This document shows, piece after piece, positions 48,213 through 57,720 of a stretch of 64,000 bases of DNA. The stretch is from JAFGPL01 sp963781805. Lineage in GTDB: Bacteria > Bacteroidota > Bacteroidia > Bacteroidales > UBA10428. The translations under genes were made by a program, and so were the position numbers. The stretch spans positions 1,984,001 to 2,048,000 of the forward strand of contig CAWAHF010000004.1 of assembly GCA_963781805.1 (NCBI GenBank), written 5' to 3'. Under the pieces are notes generated by a model. That model was not told the DNA's origin and made no database searches. It saw only the letters and a list, made by a program, of their open reading frames with translations. The first letter of the stretch is position 1. Each line of letters starts with the position of its first letter.

Positions 48213-48597
48213 TTGCCCCGGATTAATTCAATGAAAATATAACTAAATTTACTTTTGAGGCGAAAGAATAAAAAAAAATCTTTAAATCAAGTTAGTGATA
48301 AGGGTCGCTAAGTTTACGCAGATTCAAACGAATTGTAAAAAAGCATTTATTGTAATTCTTTATGATTTAGGATTGCCGGTGATCGAATATCGGTGGTTTT
48401 TACATGTTTAAACAAAACCTGCAGGAAAATGATTGAATTAGCCGGAGAATAAGAAATTTGATTTGATAATAGCATGAGGAAAAAAGATTTGACGTTGAAT
48501 AGGAAATCCATTTTGGAAGGATTAGAAATACTTCTCAATAATACTTAATTGATGAATTGGTAGCATACAAATATCCAAATTATTGGAATTCTATAGT

Positions 48598-48817
48598 TAA
48601 CGAGAGTTTGATATAAAAATGTCTAAAATAAGCCACATCATACATTCCTGCGACAGCAGGAATCTCAGGCAGTGAGTGTATTGCTTCTATTCTGGAGATC
48701 CCTGATCTGGGTCAGGGATGTTAATAGGCTTATTTTGAGATATTTTTGGGTGAAACATATTGATCTTTATATTGTTATTGATATTTTTGATATTTTACTT
48801 ATATCAAACTCACGTTA
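48598..48817. repeat. MITE-like element, copy C (TIR family AACGTGAGTTYGATATA)
   Basis: Arms at 48598-48616 (TAACGAGAGTTTGATATAA) and 48799-48817 are reverse complements with one mismatch. A second inner pair (about 48616-48635 and 48726-48745, sharing AAAATAAGCC) and two REP-like hairpins (CCTGC-GACA-GCAGG; ATCCCTGAT-CTGGG-TCAGGGAT) are nested inside. The internal sequence differs from copy A while the ends agree. The right end is 94 bp before the HTCS start. The remaining part of the 48213-48910 gap shows no gene I trust. Confidence 0.65.
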
Positions 48818-48865
48818 TTTAAATAGTTTGAATAAAGAAATTTAAATATACTTTTGAATTATTCT

Positions 48866-48887
48866 CTATTCTATGTATACCGAATAG
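48866..48887 (+). promoter_or_regulatory. CTATTC...GAATAG inverted repeat before the HTCS gene
   Basis: CTATTC and GAATAG are separated by 10 nt, 24 nt before the HTCS start. The left ten bases, CTATTCTATG, are the same as in the susC upstream palindrome (32940-32957). It may be a shared regulatory site. Confidence 0.4.
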
Positions 48888-48910
48888 CTTAAAATTTTTA
48901 AAAGATTAAT

Positions 48911-51900
48911 GTGAAAAGCAACATAATAATTATTATTATCTCACTAATTTTCAGTCATTTGAAATTTTCATTTGCATCAGATGAAAATATTAAAATTGAA
49001 GACTACTCTTATAAAGACGGTCTGACAGCATCAGGTGTAACGAATGTATACAAAGATTCAAAAGGCTTTTTGTGGTTATGCTCTAATAATGGTCTGTTTC
49101 GTTTCGATGGATACACTTTTAGAAATATAAACACCCTGGTTGAAAATAATTTAAACCTGGAAACTTATTGTATTACAGAAGACTCGGATAATAATTTTTT
49201 AATAGGGTCGGTTAATGATATTATTTATTATGATACCCATATTGAAAAACTTTTTCCGTTGAAGTTAAACCTTGATAATAATTGCAGGATTCGTCAAATA
49301 CTGCTTTTTCAGGGTAAAATTTGGGCCGCTTCGAATATAGGATTAATAATCATTGATTTACCCGTAAAATTCAATCCAACCAATACACTTCAAGTGAAGA
49401 TATTGCTTCCTGATTCGATGCATAGAAGAACACCCCAGGATAATGTTGTTAATACCATGTTTTATGAACCGGGAAACCAGTCTTTATGGGTGGGAACCAA
49501 TGGCGCACTCTACGAATTAAATTTAAAAACACTTACGTTTCAATATATTAATTCATTTTCTCAAAATTCCATACGTGGAATTTCAATGTACAACCACAAT
49601 CTTATGGTTAGTAGTTGGGATGGCGGCATATTTTTAGTAGATCCCTCCAGGCATAAACTCGAAAATAATTCGTATATCCGCGAGGTGAATAAAATAATTG
49701 GCGACAAAAGGGTAATGTCTGCCCTTGTTGACGATCAGAATCATATGTGGGTAGCAACGTTTGGAAATGGATTGTACATTTTTGAAAAAAGTAAATCAGG
49801 ATCAATCTCCTTTGAAAATTACCGAAATAATCAAAAACAACAGGAAAATTTAAAATCTGATTTTATCCAGAAGATGTATCTGGATACTAACGGGATTGTA
49901 TGGTTATGCATGAATCAACCCGCTTTATCAAAAGTATACTTTCAAAAGAGCAACTTAAAATATTTTAGCTTTCCGGGGCAAAAAAGTAACCATGATTTTA
50001 AGGAGATGTTAAGTGTCAATCAATCAACTGATAAAAATAAACTGTGGGTTGCCACAAATGGCAGCGGAATATATTTGTTCGATACGAAAAGTCATACTTT
50101 CAAGCAATATTCCGTTAACTCAACTACCGGACTCCGACTTCAAAATAATGAGGTAACACTTTGTTACCAGGATAAAACAGGGAACCTGTGGATTGTATAC
50201 CGAAGAATCGGCTTATATGTTGTACCTTCTAAAGTAACGATGAACTTACTTGAAGGCAATTTAAAAACATGCGTTAAACCCATTGATGCCAACAGTCTCT
50301 TAACACAAAACCCAGGGTTAAATTCATATATTACAACGTTTTACGAAGACAGTGACGGTCGTCTTTGGATCGGATTATGGGGATCCCTATATATCGTTGA
50401 GTTAGATCAAGGCTCTTCAACTATCTATAATACAGAAAGCCTGTTATCAGAAATTAAAACAACTTGCATTTTCAACGATGAAAGAAGAGAAGAAATCAAT
50501 TTCCCCACCTCGCCTGTTTTATCAATATTAGAACTAAACAAAAACAGATATTGGTTGGGTACTCTCAGAGAAGGTATTATTCAACTGGATGAAATTTCTA
50601 AAAACAGTTTTTCCGGTAAGAAGCTGGCTATGAATAATAGGCTACCGACGAATAACATAAAATGTTTTTACATGGATAAAAGTAAGAATATCTGGATAGG
50701 AACGAATTCAGGATTGTGTTATTGGAACATAAAAACAGATAGCTTAAAAATAATTACTTCATCCAACGGCCTGGCTTCTGAAAATATTAATAATGTTATT
50801 GAAGATGATAATTCCAATTGTTGGGTGTCCACTTCATATGGTATTTCTGAAATTAAATCAAATATTTTATCTGTACAAAACTATTTCTATTCTGACAGAG
50901 AAAATTATAATCAATATATACCTAATGCCGTTGCCCATACTCCTGATGGTCTGGTTTGGTTTTCAACAAATGAAGCGTTGGTTATGATTAATCCTGATTC
51001 TATAAAAAATTCCGGACAAAATCCCCCTCTTTATTTTACCGATATTAAAATTGACAATAAGACTATCGTTCCATTGGAAAAATATCATGGCGCCATTGTT
51101 ATAAATGCTAATATAAATGAATGCAGAACAATCAATGTTCCCTATAACCACACGCTCAGTATTGAGTTTGCCGGACTGGATTTTAAAAACCCCGGCAGGT
51201 TACTTTACAGATACCGGATTGGTGACAACAATGAATGGATTTTATTAACCTCAAATCAACGGAGTCTTAGCATACCTAATTTAAAACATGGGGAATATTC
51301 CTTAAATGTTATGCTAGCTAACACACAGGATGTAAAAAGAATTCGTAGTATTAAAATTAAATATCTACCTCCCTTTTGGTTGACCAAAACTGCTTATTTC
51401 GTTTATTTTCTTTTCGTAATGATTTTACTATTTATATATCGAAGATTATTAATTCAAAGAATTCTTCAGAAATCTATCCTGGAAAAGGAACGGTTTGAAA
51501 GAAAAAAAATTGAAGAACTGGATAAAATGAAAAGTGAATTTTTTTCCAATATATCGCATGAATTCCGAACACCGCTTAGTCTGATAATAAATCCACTTGA
51601 GAAAATTATTAAAGAAGAAGAGATTTCAATCAAAAACATAGAAAAGATCAAGCTTGTGCTAAAAAGCAGCAATCGCTTACTCAAACTTACCAATGAGTTG
51701 ATGGATTTTAGCAAAATAGAGAAGAAAATATTAAAGCCCGATTTCCGGTTATGTGAGATTGTAACCTTTACAAATGAAATCTGTCAGTTATTTGACAACC
51801 TGGCAGATTCGATGCATTTTGATTTCAAAACCAATTGTTCGTTTGAGCACATGGAGATTCCAATAGACAAAGAAATGATTGAAAAAGTCCTATTTAACCT

Positions 51901-53086
51901 TTTGTCTAATGCTTTTAAATATACCCCTGAAAATGGAATGATAATGGTAAACATAACCAAAAGCAGGGAAGAAGAAAAAGAGTATATTAAGTTATCCGTT
52001 ATCAATACCGGAGAAGGTATTGCAAATGAAACTTTAAGCAGCGTATTCGACAGATATTACCAGGTTAATAATATTCAGAACAGGAATATTGAAGGTACCG
52101 GACTCGGACTGGCCATTGTTAAAAGTTTTGTGGAGTTGCATAACGGAAAAATCGATGTCAAAAGTGAACCTAATCTTGAAACATGTTTTGATATTTATCT
52201 CCCTGTTATTCAGGATAATTTTAATATTACAAATACATTAAATGAAGTAACCTCTGTTAAACCACTAAAGGATGTTACGTTAAATCAGGAAAATAACAGT
52301 CATATTTCCGGGACTTCATTTCATTACCGCTTGCTGGTTATAGAAGATGAAGAAGATATAAGAAACTATCTGATTGAGGAATTATCCTCTGAATTCAATG
52401 TTATAACAGCCAAAGACGGAGAGGAAGGTTTGAAAATAGCCACCAATCTGATTCCGGATGTAATCATAACGGATGTAATAATGCCTGTTTTATCCGGATT
52501 AGAACTATGTGAGAGATTAAAGAACCAGGTGATTACTTCACACATACCTGTTTTAATACTTTCCGCCAAAGCTTCAGTAGAAAATCAAATTGAAGGATTG
52601 GAGATGGGGGCAGATGTATATATGGTTAAGCCGTTTAATATCGATCATCTTAAAGCGCAACTATTGCGGCTTATTAGCTTTAAGGAAGCAATCTATTCTC
52701 GATATAAAAACGAAACATCTCTAATTCCGCAAGATACCCTGTCTAATAAACTTGATGAGAATTTTATGCAAAAAGTAATGACTTTTATTGAAAAGAACAT
52801 AACTGACACTAATTTAAGTGTTGATCAGTTAGCCAATTGTGTATCCTTAAGCAGGGTACAAACCTATCGAAAAATTAAGGCAATAAGCGGCTTATCTATT
52901 GTAGAATTCATAAGAACCATCAGATTAAAGAAAGCGGCACAGATGGTAATGGAAGGGCTATTAAGTATTTCGGAAATTGCTTTTGAAACGGGTTTCTCTA
53001 CACCATCCTATTTCTCAAAATGTTTTCATGATCATTTTGGCAAAACGCCTTCTGAATTTGCATCCGGTTATAAGAAAACTGTATAA
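48911..53086 (+). CDS. Hybrid two-component system (HTCS) regulator with AraC-type output
   Basis: 1391 aa, the complete HTCS layout. Signal/anchor (IIIIIISLIFSHLKFSFA), Reg_prop blades (FLWLCSNNGLFRFDGYTF onward) to about residue 705, Y_Y_Y, membrane helix (AYFVYFLFVMILLFIYRRLL), HisKA (His883 in ISHEFRTPLSLI), HATPase (NLLSNAFKYTPENG, GTGLGLAIVKSFVELH), receiver (Asp1188 in IITDVIMPVLSG) and a C-terminal AraC helix-turn-helix (LSVDQLANCVSLSRVQTYRKIKAISG, ISEIAFETGFSTPSYFSKCF). It would bind an oligosaccharide in the periplasm and directly switch on nearby promoters. Position at the end of the xylan operon makes that locus its likely target. Translation starts at GTG; the ATG two bases earlier is closed at once by TGA. 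Confidence 0.95.
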   Translation: MKSNIIIIIISLIFSHLKFSFASDENIKIEDYSYKDGLTASGVTNVYKDSKGFLWLCSNNGLFRFDGYTFRNINTLVENNLNLETYCITEDSDNNFLIGSVNDIIYYDTHIEKLFPLKLNLDNNCRIRQILLFQGKIWAASNIGLIIIDLPVKFNPTNTLQVKILLPDSMHRRTPQDNVVNTMFYEPGNQSLWVGTNGALYELNLKTLTFQYINSFSQNSIRGISMYNHNLMVSSWDGGIFLVDPSRHKLENNSYIREVNKIIGDKRVMSALVDDQNHMWVATFGNGLYIFEKSKSGSISFENYRNNQKQQENLKSDFIQKMYLDTNGIVWLCMNQPALSKVYFQKSNLKYFSFPGQKSNHDFKEMLSVNQSTDKNKLWVATNGSGIYLFDTKSHTFKQYSVNSTTGLRLQNNEVTLCYQDKTGNLWIVYRRIGLYVVPSKVTMNLLEGNLKTCVKPIDANSLLTQNPGLNSYITTFYEDSDGRLWIGLWGSLYIVELDQGSSTIYNTESLLSEIKTTCIFNDERREEINFPTSPVLSILELNKNRYWLGTLREGIIQLDEISKNSFSGKKLAMNNRLPTNNIKCFYMDKSKNIWIGTNSGLCYWNIKTDSLKIITSSNGLASENINNVIEDDNSNCWVSTSYGISEIKSNILSVQNYFYSDRENYNQYIPNAVAHTPDGLVWFSTNEALVMINPDSIKNSGQNPPLYFTDIKIDNKTIVPLEKYHGAIVINANINECRTINVPYNHTLSIEFAGLDFKNPGRLLYRYRIGDNNEWILLTSNQRSLSIPNLKHGEYSLNVMLANTQDVKRIRSIKIKYLPPFWLTKTAYFVYFLFVMILLFIYRRLLIQRILQKSILEKERFERKKIEELDKMKSEFFSNISHEFRTPLSLIINPLEKIIKEEEISIKNIEKIKLVLKSSNRLLKLTNELMDFSKIEKKILKPDFRLCEIVTFTNEICQLFDNLADSMHFDFKTNCSFEHMEIPIDKEMIEKVLFNLLSNAFKYTPENGMIMVNITKSREEEKEYIKLSVINTGEGIANETLSSVFDRYYQVNNIQNRNIEGTGLGLAIVKSFVELHNGKIDVKSEPNLETCFDIYLPVIQDNFNITNTLNEVTSVKPLKDVTLNQENNSHISGTSFHYRLLVIEDEEDIRNYLIEELSSEFNVITAKDGEEGLKIATNLIPDVIITDVIMPVLSGLELCERLKNQVITSHIPVLILSAKASVENQIEGLEMGADVYMVKPFNIDHLKAQLLRLISFKEAIYSRYKNETSLIPQDTLSNKLDENFMQKVMTFIEKNITDTNLSVDQLANCVSLSRVQTYRKIKAISGLSIVEFIRTIRLKKAAQMVMEGLLSISEIAFETGFSTPSYFSKCFHDHFGKTPSEFASGYKKTV

Positions 53087-53149
53087 ACTTAGTGTTCGAA
53101 ATATGGTCAATTGGTTATTTAAAAAAATGCTGTTGCCAGCAAAGTTAAT

Positions 53150-55204
53150 TTAACACATTCGTTTCCCATCGATATCTTTAAAATCGATTTCATATTTTTC
53201 GTCATTAAATAACACGATGGATGCTCCCAATACTGAATAGTTGGGCGTTATATCCATAATTTTTATTTCCTTTATGGGAGATAATTCTTCTTCTGTCCAT
53301 TCATTGTTGTCCATTTTATGCAGCATCACAGTAATCATCAGTTCCATGGGAGGATTTTTCTGCATCCTTTTTTTATAAGCATAAATTACGGTGCTCTGAT
53401 CGGTTTCGGCATTTCTGTTTGCATGGACTAATACATCCAATTTATCCCATCCACCATACGAAATTAAGGCAATTTGTCGTCCGGGTATCGATGCCGTGAT
53501 TACCTTTTTTGTTTCATCTTCAAACTGGAAGATATCAGCTTTTTGTCCCTTAAAATGAGGCATTCCGAAATGTCCGAGAGTGAGTTCGTATTCGAATGCC
53601 AAACGGGAACGATCAACTCTGACGATCCCCCCTGGAATAGTTATATCCGCAAGATCGATAATGTACCCTAACCCGTTATTTGGCGGCCTTCTCATTATGG
53701 CCTGACGGTATAACACACCTTCGCGTACACCGTTAAATAACATGCTTTGCGCGATCGTATATTCCTGGTTCTTATCCGGATCATTTTCAACTGTTTTTCC
53801 TGTAAGATAAAAGTTTACATCATCACCTCTCACATCTCGTGGATCAAGACTGCGATAACTATATTCCATCGCAGTTCCACCCTGTGGATTGTGATCTTCC
53901 CATGGAAAATGTGTATTATATACAAGTTTTGAATAATTTGGATCATCATAGTAGACTTTTCCGGGTATAATTTCTGATGTTCCTGTTTTCCCATGATTAA
54001 CCAGTACAAGTCCCGGACTTTCCAGCACAGTTCTGACTGAATTAATTCCCAGTTTTTCCCAAATCCCCTCATTTTCTTTGGCTGTCCAAAAAGGTGAATC
54101 GTCCGGCAAAGCAAGGTTAATGAATGGTAAAAACATCAGGAACGGACTACCGGCACAGCTGTAATCCTGCACCATATATTCTTTTTGGCCGTAAAATCCG
54201 AGACTGGGGATATTATTACAATAGAATTCAGGTTTCGTAACAAATTGTAATAACGAACCGGAGCAAAGTCTTCTGGCCCAACCCGCATCAAGCAACGATC
54301 TATTCTTAAGCATGAATGCAATCGGGAAAGCACCCGAAATCCATGTCCGGTAACAGATACTTCTTGACCACATATTAAGGTATCCGTCCCTGGCAAAAAA
54401 TTTCGTTATAAAACCCATTAATTTTTGGGCAGATCTTTCAATGATTTCGGAAATTTCGGGGTAATATTCGTCACCGAACGTCCTGTTCCATATAGACGAG
54501 TATACAATAAATAAACTAATAGAATAGTAATTATAGGTTTGTTCCAGGTACCATCCATCCCCTGAATGATAAGATAACACCCACAAAAGATGACTTTTTA
54601 ACAAATCGTCATCAATTGGATATCCGTATTTCTTTAGAAAAGAAAGGGCAACTATATTAAAAATTCTCCAATTATTCTGGGTTGTGCGGTGGTGTGCCCA
54701 TTTGGATATGGTTATTGCCATATCATCTTTTTGTTGTTGGCTATAGTGAGTCCAAATGGTGTCCGGAAGAAGCAATAATGTTTTAAACAACCCTCCAAAC
54801 TCACAGGTAAATTGATAATTTGAGTCAGGTAGATCTTCCGGCAACGGGAGGGAATTTTTATGTCCGGGGGTAAATGTATTATAAAATTGTAAGCTGTAAT
54901 AATCCCTTAAATTAAGATTATTGATAGTAGTTTCAGGATCAATATGAATCAATGGACCTGCCAGTGTGAAAGTCCGTTCCAAAGATTCAAATTCTACCGA
55001 ACGGTATCGCCAATCCGGCGCCCCGGGTTGAGGATAGGTCTTTCCGGGTATGGTTGGAAAAGATAAAGGGGTTTCAATAGAGTCAACATGTTTCAATGCT
55101 CTTTCCAACAGATATTTTGCCAGGTCGATGTAATGTTTTTTAGTCATTCCTGTAAAAGGGCTTAATTCAAAATCGGGATTATTGACTTTATAGGCAGGTT
55201 CCAT
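53150..55204 (-). CDS. DUF2264 protein (GH154-like glycoside hydrolase candidate)
   Basis: 684 aa, no signal peptide, so probably cytoplasmic. The N-terminal (alpha/alpha) barrel has features typical of DUF2264: VEFESLERTFTLAGPLIHI, NNWRIFNIVALSFLKKYGYP, SGDGWYLEQTYNYYSISLFIVYSSIWNR and NMWSRSICYRTWISGAFPIAFML. A beta-sandwich C-terminal part follows from about residue 400. Some DUF2264 proteins form family GH154, which has been linked to beta-glucuronidase activity; the match to this gene is by family recall, not by search. It converges on the HTCS gene (63 bp apart) and is divergent from the LacI gene, whose operators lie in the shared region. Confidence 0.75.
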   Translation of the reverse strand: MEPAYKVNNPDFELSPFTGMTKKHYIDLAKYLLERALKHVDSIETPLSFPTIPGKTYPQPGAPDWRYRSVEFESLERTFTLAGPLIHIDPETTINNLNLRDYYSLQFYNTFTPGHKNSLPLPEDLPDSNYQFTCEFGGLFKTLLLLPDTIWTHYSQQQKDDMAITISKWAHHRTTQNNWRIFNIVALSFLKKYGYPIDDDLLKSHLLWVLSYHSGDGWYLEQTYNYYSISLFIVYSSIWNRTFGDEYYPEISEIIERSAQKLMGFITKFFARDGYLNMWSRSICYRTWISGAFPIAFMLKNRSLLDAGWARRLCSGSLLQFVTKPEFYCNNIPSLGFYGQKEYMVQDYSCAGSPFLMFLPFINLALPDDSPFWTAKENEGIWEKLGINSVRTVLESPGLVLVNHGKTGTSEIIPGKVYYDDPNYSKLVYNTHFPWEDHNPQGGTAMEYSYRSLDPRDVRGDDVNFYLTGKTVENDPDKNQEYTIAQSMLFNGVREGVLYRQAIMRRPPNNGLGYIIDLADITIPGGIVRVDRSRLAFEYELTLGHFGMPHFKGQKADIFQFEDETKKVITASIPGRQIALISYGGWDKLDVLVHANRNAETDQSTVIYAYKKRMQKNPPMELMITVMLHKMDNNEWTEEELSPIKEIKIMDITPNYSVLGASIVLFNDEKYEIDFKDIDGKRMC

Positions 55205-55351
55205 TTTATCCGTTTTAAAATGTTTAATAATATATTTTCCTTTTGATATAGCCGACTGAATTCATTGTAAGCTCTTTTTCGTCCATTTCAATTATTTCAA
55301 TACTTTCCGGCTATTTGCAAATAAATTCTTTAAGCATTACATAGTGTCGAA

Positions 55352-55489
55352 CCTCTACGAGGTATCACTTTTTTTAGGGTTGCTTCTTTCTGCAATTCTA
55401 TATCCGCTACGCGGAAATTTCCCGCTATAAAGCGGGAAGATACATTATTGTATTAAAGCAATATGTAAATTTTGAATTCCACGTAGTGG
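55352..55489. repeat. Cluster of short REP-like hairpins
   Basis: Four small palindromes sit in 140 bp: CCTCTACGAGG (55352-55362), CCGCTACGCGG (55404-55414), CCCGCTATAAAGCGGG (55421-55436) and CCACGTAGTGG (55479-55489). Three share the loop TAC/GTA and 4-base stems. There is no open frame. This fits a REP-type intergenic repeat. Confidence 0.55.
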
Positions 55490-55592
55490 ATAAACAAATT
55501 ATTTTGTCTGTTAGGAATGATATTTTTTATCAACTGCTTTATGGTTCAGAATTAAAATAGATTTTTTCAAAAATAAGAAATAGTTCTGATTT

Positions 55593-55608
55593 ATGCAACC
55601 GATTGCAT
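55593..55608. promoter_or_regulatory. LacI-type operator 1
   Basis: ATGCAACCGATTGCAT is a near-perfect palindrome with the central CG typical of LacI-family sites. It lies 157 nt before the start of the LacI gene in the divergent region shared with the DUF2264 gene. Confidence 0.75.
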
Positions 55609-55709
55609 AATATATTTCATATAATTGATTTACTTCGAATTAAAAATAATAAATATGATATATATAATTCATATTCAATTATTTTATTTCTTTTTTTAAT
55701 AAATAAGTA

Positions 55710-55725
55710 ATGCAACCAATTGCAT
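55710..55725. promoter_or_regulatory. LacI-type operator 2
   Basis: ATGCAACCAATTGCAT differs from operator 1 by one base. Centre-to-centre distance is 117 bp, suited to DNA looping. It lies 40 nt before the LacI start codon, where binding would block transcription of the regulator itself. Confidence 0.75.
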
Positions 55726-55764
55726 TTAATAAAAGAAATTCCGTATTTTGAATTAAATTTACCT

Positions 55765-56820
55765 ATGCAGAAGAAAACGGAAATTACAATCTATGACATA
55801 GCCCAACAGCTTAATATCTCTCCTGCAACGGTAAGCAGAGGATTGAAAAATAATCCTTCTATCAGTGAGCCCACCAGAAAAAAGATTAGGGATATAGCCA
55901 AAAAGCTGGGGTACAGATCCAATACATTTGCAAGCAATTTAAGAAACAGCCGGACCAATACCATTGGAGTTATCGTTCCAAGGTTAAACAGTTCATTTAT
56001 GTCAGATGTAATTGCAGGTATCGAAAAAGTTGCCAGTGAATTAGGATATAACCTGATTATAAGCCAATCTCTGGAATTGGCAGGTAAAGAAATAAAGAAT
56101 GCTGCAACCATGTTTAGTAACAGAGTTGACGGCCTTATGGTATCTCTGGCTTATGATGTTAACAAAACAGATCATTTCAAACCCTTCATTCAAAAAGAAA
56201 TCCCACTTATTTTTTTTGACCGGGTAACAGAACTTAAAAATTGTTCTACTATCGTTATTGATAATTTTAAAGCAGCTTATGAGGTTACTTCTCATTTAAT
56301 AACGCAAGGCTGTAAAAATCTGTTTCATATAACAGGAAACCTTTCCAGAAATGTTTATCTCGACAGATTTAATGGTTTTAAACAAGCCATCATAGATCAC
56401 TCATTACATTTTAATCCTGAAAATGTGCTGGTTACTGACTTAAGTTTCAATGAAGGAAATCAGGCTGCACTTCATATGTTAAATATGAAAACTAAACCAG
56501 ATGGTGTTTTTGTTGCTAATGATTCATGTGCCGTAGGCTGCATGCTTCAACTTAAAAAGAACAAAGTACAAATTCCGGATGACATGCTCTTTGCCGGATT
56601 TAATAACGATCCAATATCTATGGTAGTAGAACCAAATCTAACCACTGTTGATTATAAGGGCTTCGAAATGGGTGAAATAGCGGCAAAGACACTGATTAAT
56701 CAATTAAATACTAAGCAATCACAAAATTTGACCCGTTCCATTATTATGCACCATGAACTGATAATACGCCAATCTACACAACATGGGGGATTGTATCCGG
56801 GTCAGATATTACATGATTAA
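55765..56820 (+). CDS. LacI-family transcriptional regulator
   Basis: 351 aa. The N-terminal helix-turn-helix reads ITIYDIAQQLNISPATVSRGLKNNPSISEPTRKKI, followed by the hinge (LGYRSNTFASNLRNSRT) and a periplasmic-binding-protein-like sensor domain (TIGVIVPRLNSSFMSDVIAGIEKVA, then FFDRV and GFNNDPISMVVEPNLTTVDY). It would repress or activate in response to a sugar. Two 16-bp operators upstream suggest self-regulation and control of the divergent DUF2264 gene. The ATG at 55765 starts the HTH; the TTG at 55720 lies inside operator 2 and is unlikely. Confidence 0.93.
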   Translation: MQKKTEITIYDIAQQLNISPATVSRGLKNNPSISEPTRKKIRDIAKKLGYRSNTFASNLRNSRTNTIGVIVPRLNSSFMSDVIAGIEKVASELGYNLIISQSLELAGKEIKNAATMFSNRVDGLMVSLAYDVNKTDHFKPFIQKEIPLIFFDRVTELKNCSTIVIDNFKAAYEVTSHLITQGCKNLFHITGNLSRNVYLDRFNGFKQAIIDHSLHFNPENVLVTDLSFNEGNQAALHMLNMKTKPDGVFVANDSCAVGCMLQLKKNKVQIPDDMLFAGFNNDPISMVVEPNLTTVDYKGFEMGEIAAKTLINQLNTKQSQNLTRSIIMHHELIIRQSTQHGGLYPGQILHD

Positions 56821-56926
56821 CACTTCATTGTTGAACTATGACTTTGCTCTGCTCAATTTATCCCTGATTTAAAGGATTATTTGTATGATCTCAAGCAAGC
56901 TTTGTGAATGTTGCCAAATGAAAAAA

Positions 56927-56944
56927 ACCCGGGGTACACCGGGT
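56927..56944 (+). terminator. Possible terminator after the LacI gene
   Basis: ACCCGG and CCGGGT pair around a 6-nt loop, preceded by seven A and followed by a T-rich tail (GAAGTTTTGATTTTT). It lies about 105 nt past the stop codon. Confidence 0.5.
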
Positions 56945-57016
56945 GAAGTTTTGATTTTTATTGTAACGGTACCGGAACTTTTTCAACCTAAGTACAAATC
57001 GAATACTAATAGGTAA

Positions 57017-57211
57017 TTACCTCCCGGGCAAATATTCTTTAAATGGCGGGGCAGTTCGGAAGAACTGTCTGGTCAGTCCGGCCAGCTTAAGAATTTTGGA
57101 TCCTTTTTCAAAATCAGAAAACCAGATGAACTGTACATCCAACGCCAGCAATCTATTTAACCTGTTTAATTCATAAATTTCTTTTATGAAACTGGTTACG
57201 ATTAAGTTACA
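57017..57211 (-). pseudogene. Open-frame remnant lacking a start codon
   Basis: On the minus strand, 64 codons stay open up to a TAA at 57017-57019 and read like a protein C-terminus (IKEIYELNRLNRLLALDVQF..., FEKGSKILKLAGLTRQFF, ending PPFKEYLPGR). No ATG, GTG or TTG start is evident; the frame is closed upstream by TAG at 57212-57214, inside a strong inverted repeat. I do not recognise the family. It looks like the tail of a gene cut by a rearrangement. Confidence 0.35.
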
Positions 57212-57247
57212 CTAACTTTTTTTCAAAAACCAAGTGTAACTAAATCG
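57199..57247. repeat. 15-bp inverted repeat at the end of the remnant
   Basis: CGATTAAGTTACACT (57199-57213) pairs with AGTGTAACTAAATCG (57233-57247) at 14 of 15 positions around a 19-nt A/T-rich loop. GTTACACTTG occurs once more just before the recombinase gene (58243-58252). It could be a recombination end or an attenuator. The rest of the 56821-57720 gap holds no gene that I can support. Confidence 0.5.
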
Positions 57248-57720
57248 GGTTAATCCCGCTAAAACCGGGACAGGCTCTGCTTTAACACAGATTAAACTGT
57301 GTATTTATGAATAGGGCAGGTTAAATCTTCCGGTGAGAGAAAATCGCAGACTTCCGAAAAAAGAATAGCAGCAACTAAGTCCATATTGATATATTATGTG
57401 GAATATTAACAGATATACAAAGGGGAAATCATTCCAATAATTTTAAATCAAAAAAAATTTTATGTCCGGAGTATTAAAATGTAAAATATTATTTCTATCT
57501 TGTTGGCTTGTTACCCCCGCCTAATCAGCCATATAGCCTAAAAACCGCCTGTGACTGAGGGGGCGGAAGCATGCCTGAAATCAAGCATTTTTGATGTAAA
57601 TGCATTGTAGAAAGCTGGCAATTGGCATAAAACTTACCTGCTTATTCCTAAATTAAGGAAACAAGCTATCTGGCAAATAAACATGTTAAATTGCAGAAGC
57701 ATTTTTATTCAAAAGTCATA

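Noticed and set aside
48347..48538. 63-codon minus-strand frame in the 48 kb gap
   Set aside because: Low-complexity composition, no family likeness, and no promoter or coupling; probably chance in AT-rich DNA.
48474..48548. 24-codon frame (MRKKDLTLNRKSILEGLEIL...) that resembles a class I lanthipeptide leader
   Set aside because: It stops before any Cys/Ser/Thr-rich core, and no modification enzyme or transporter is nearby.
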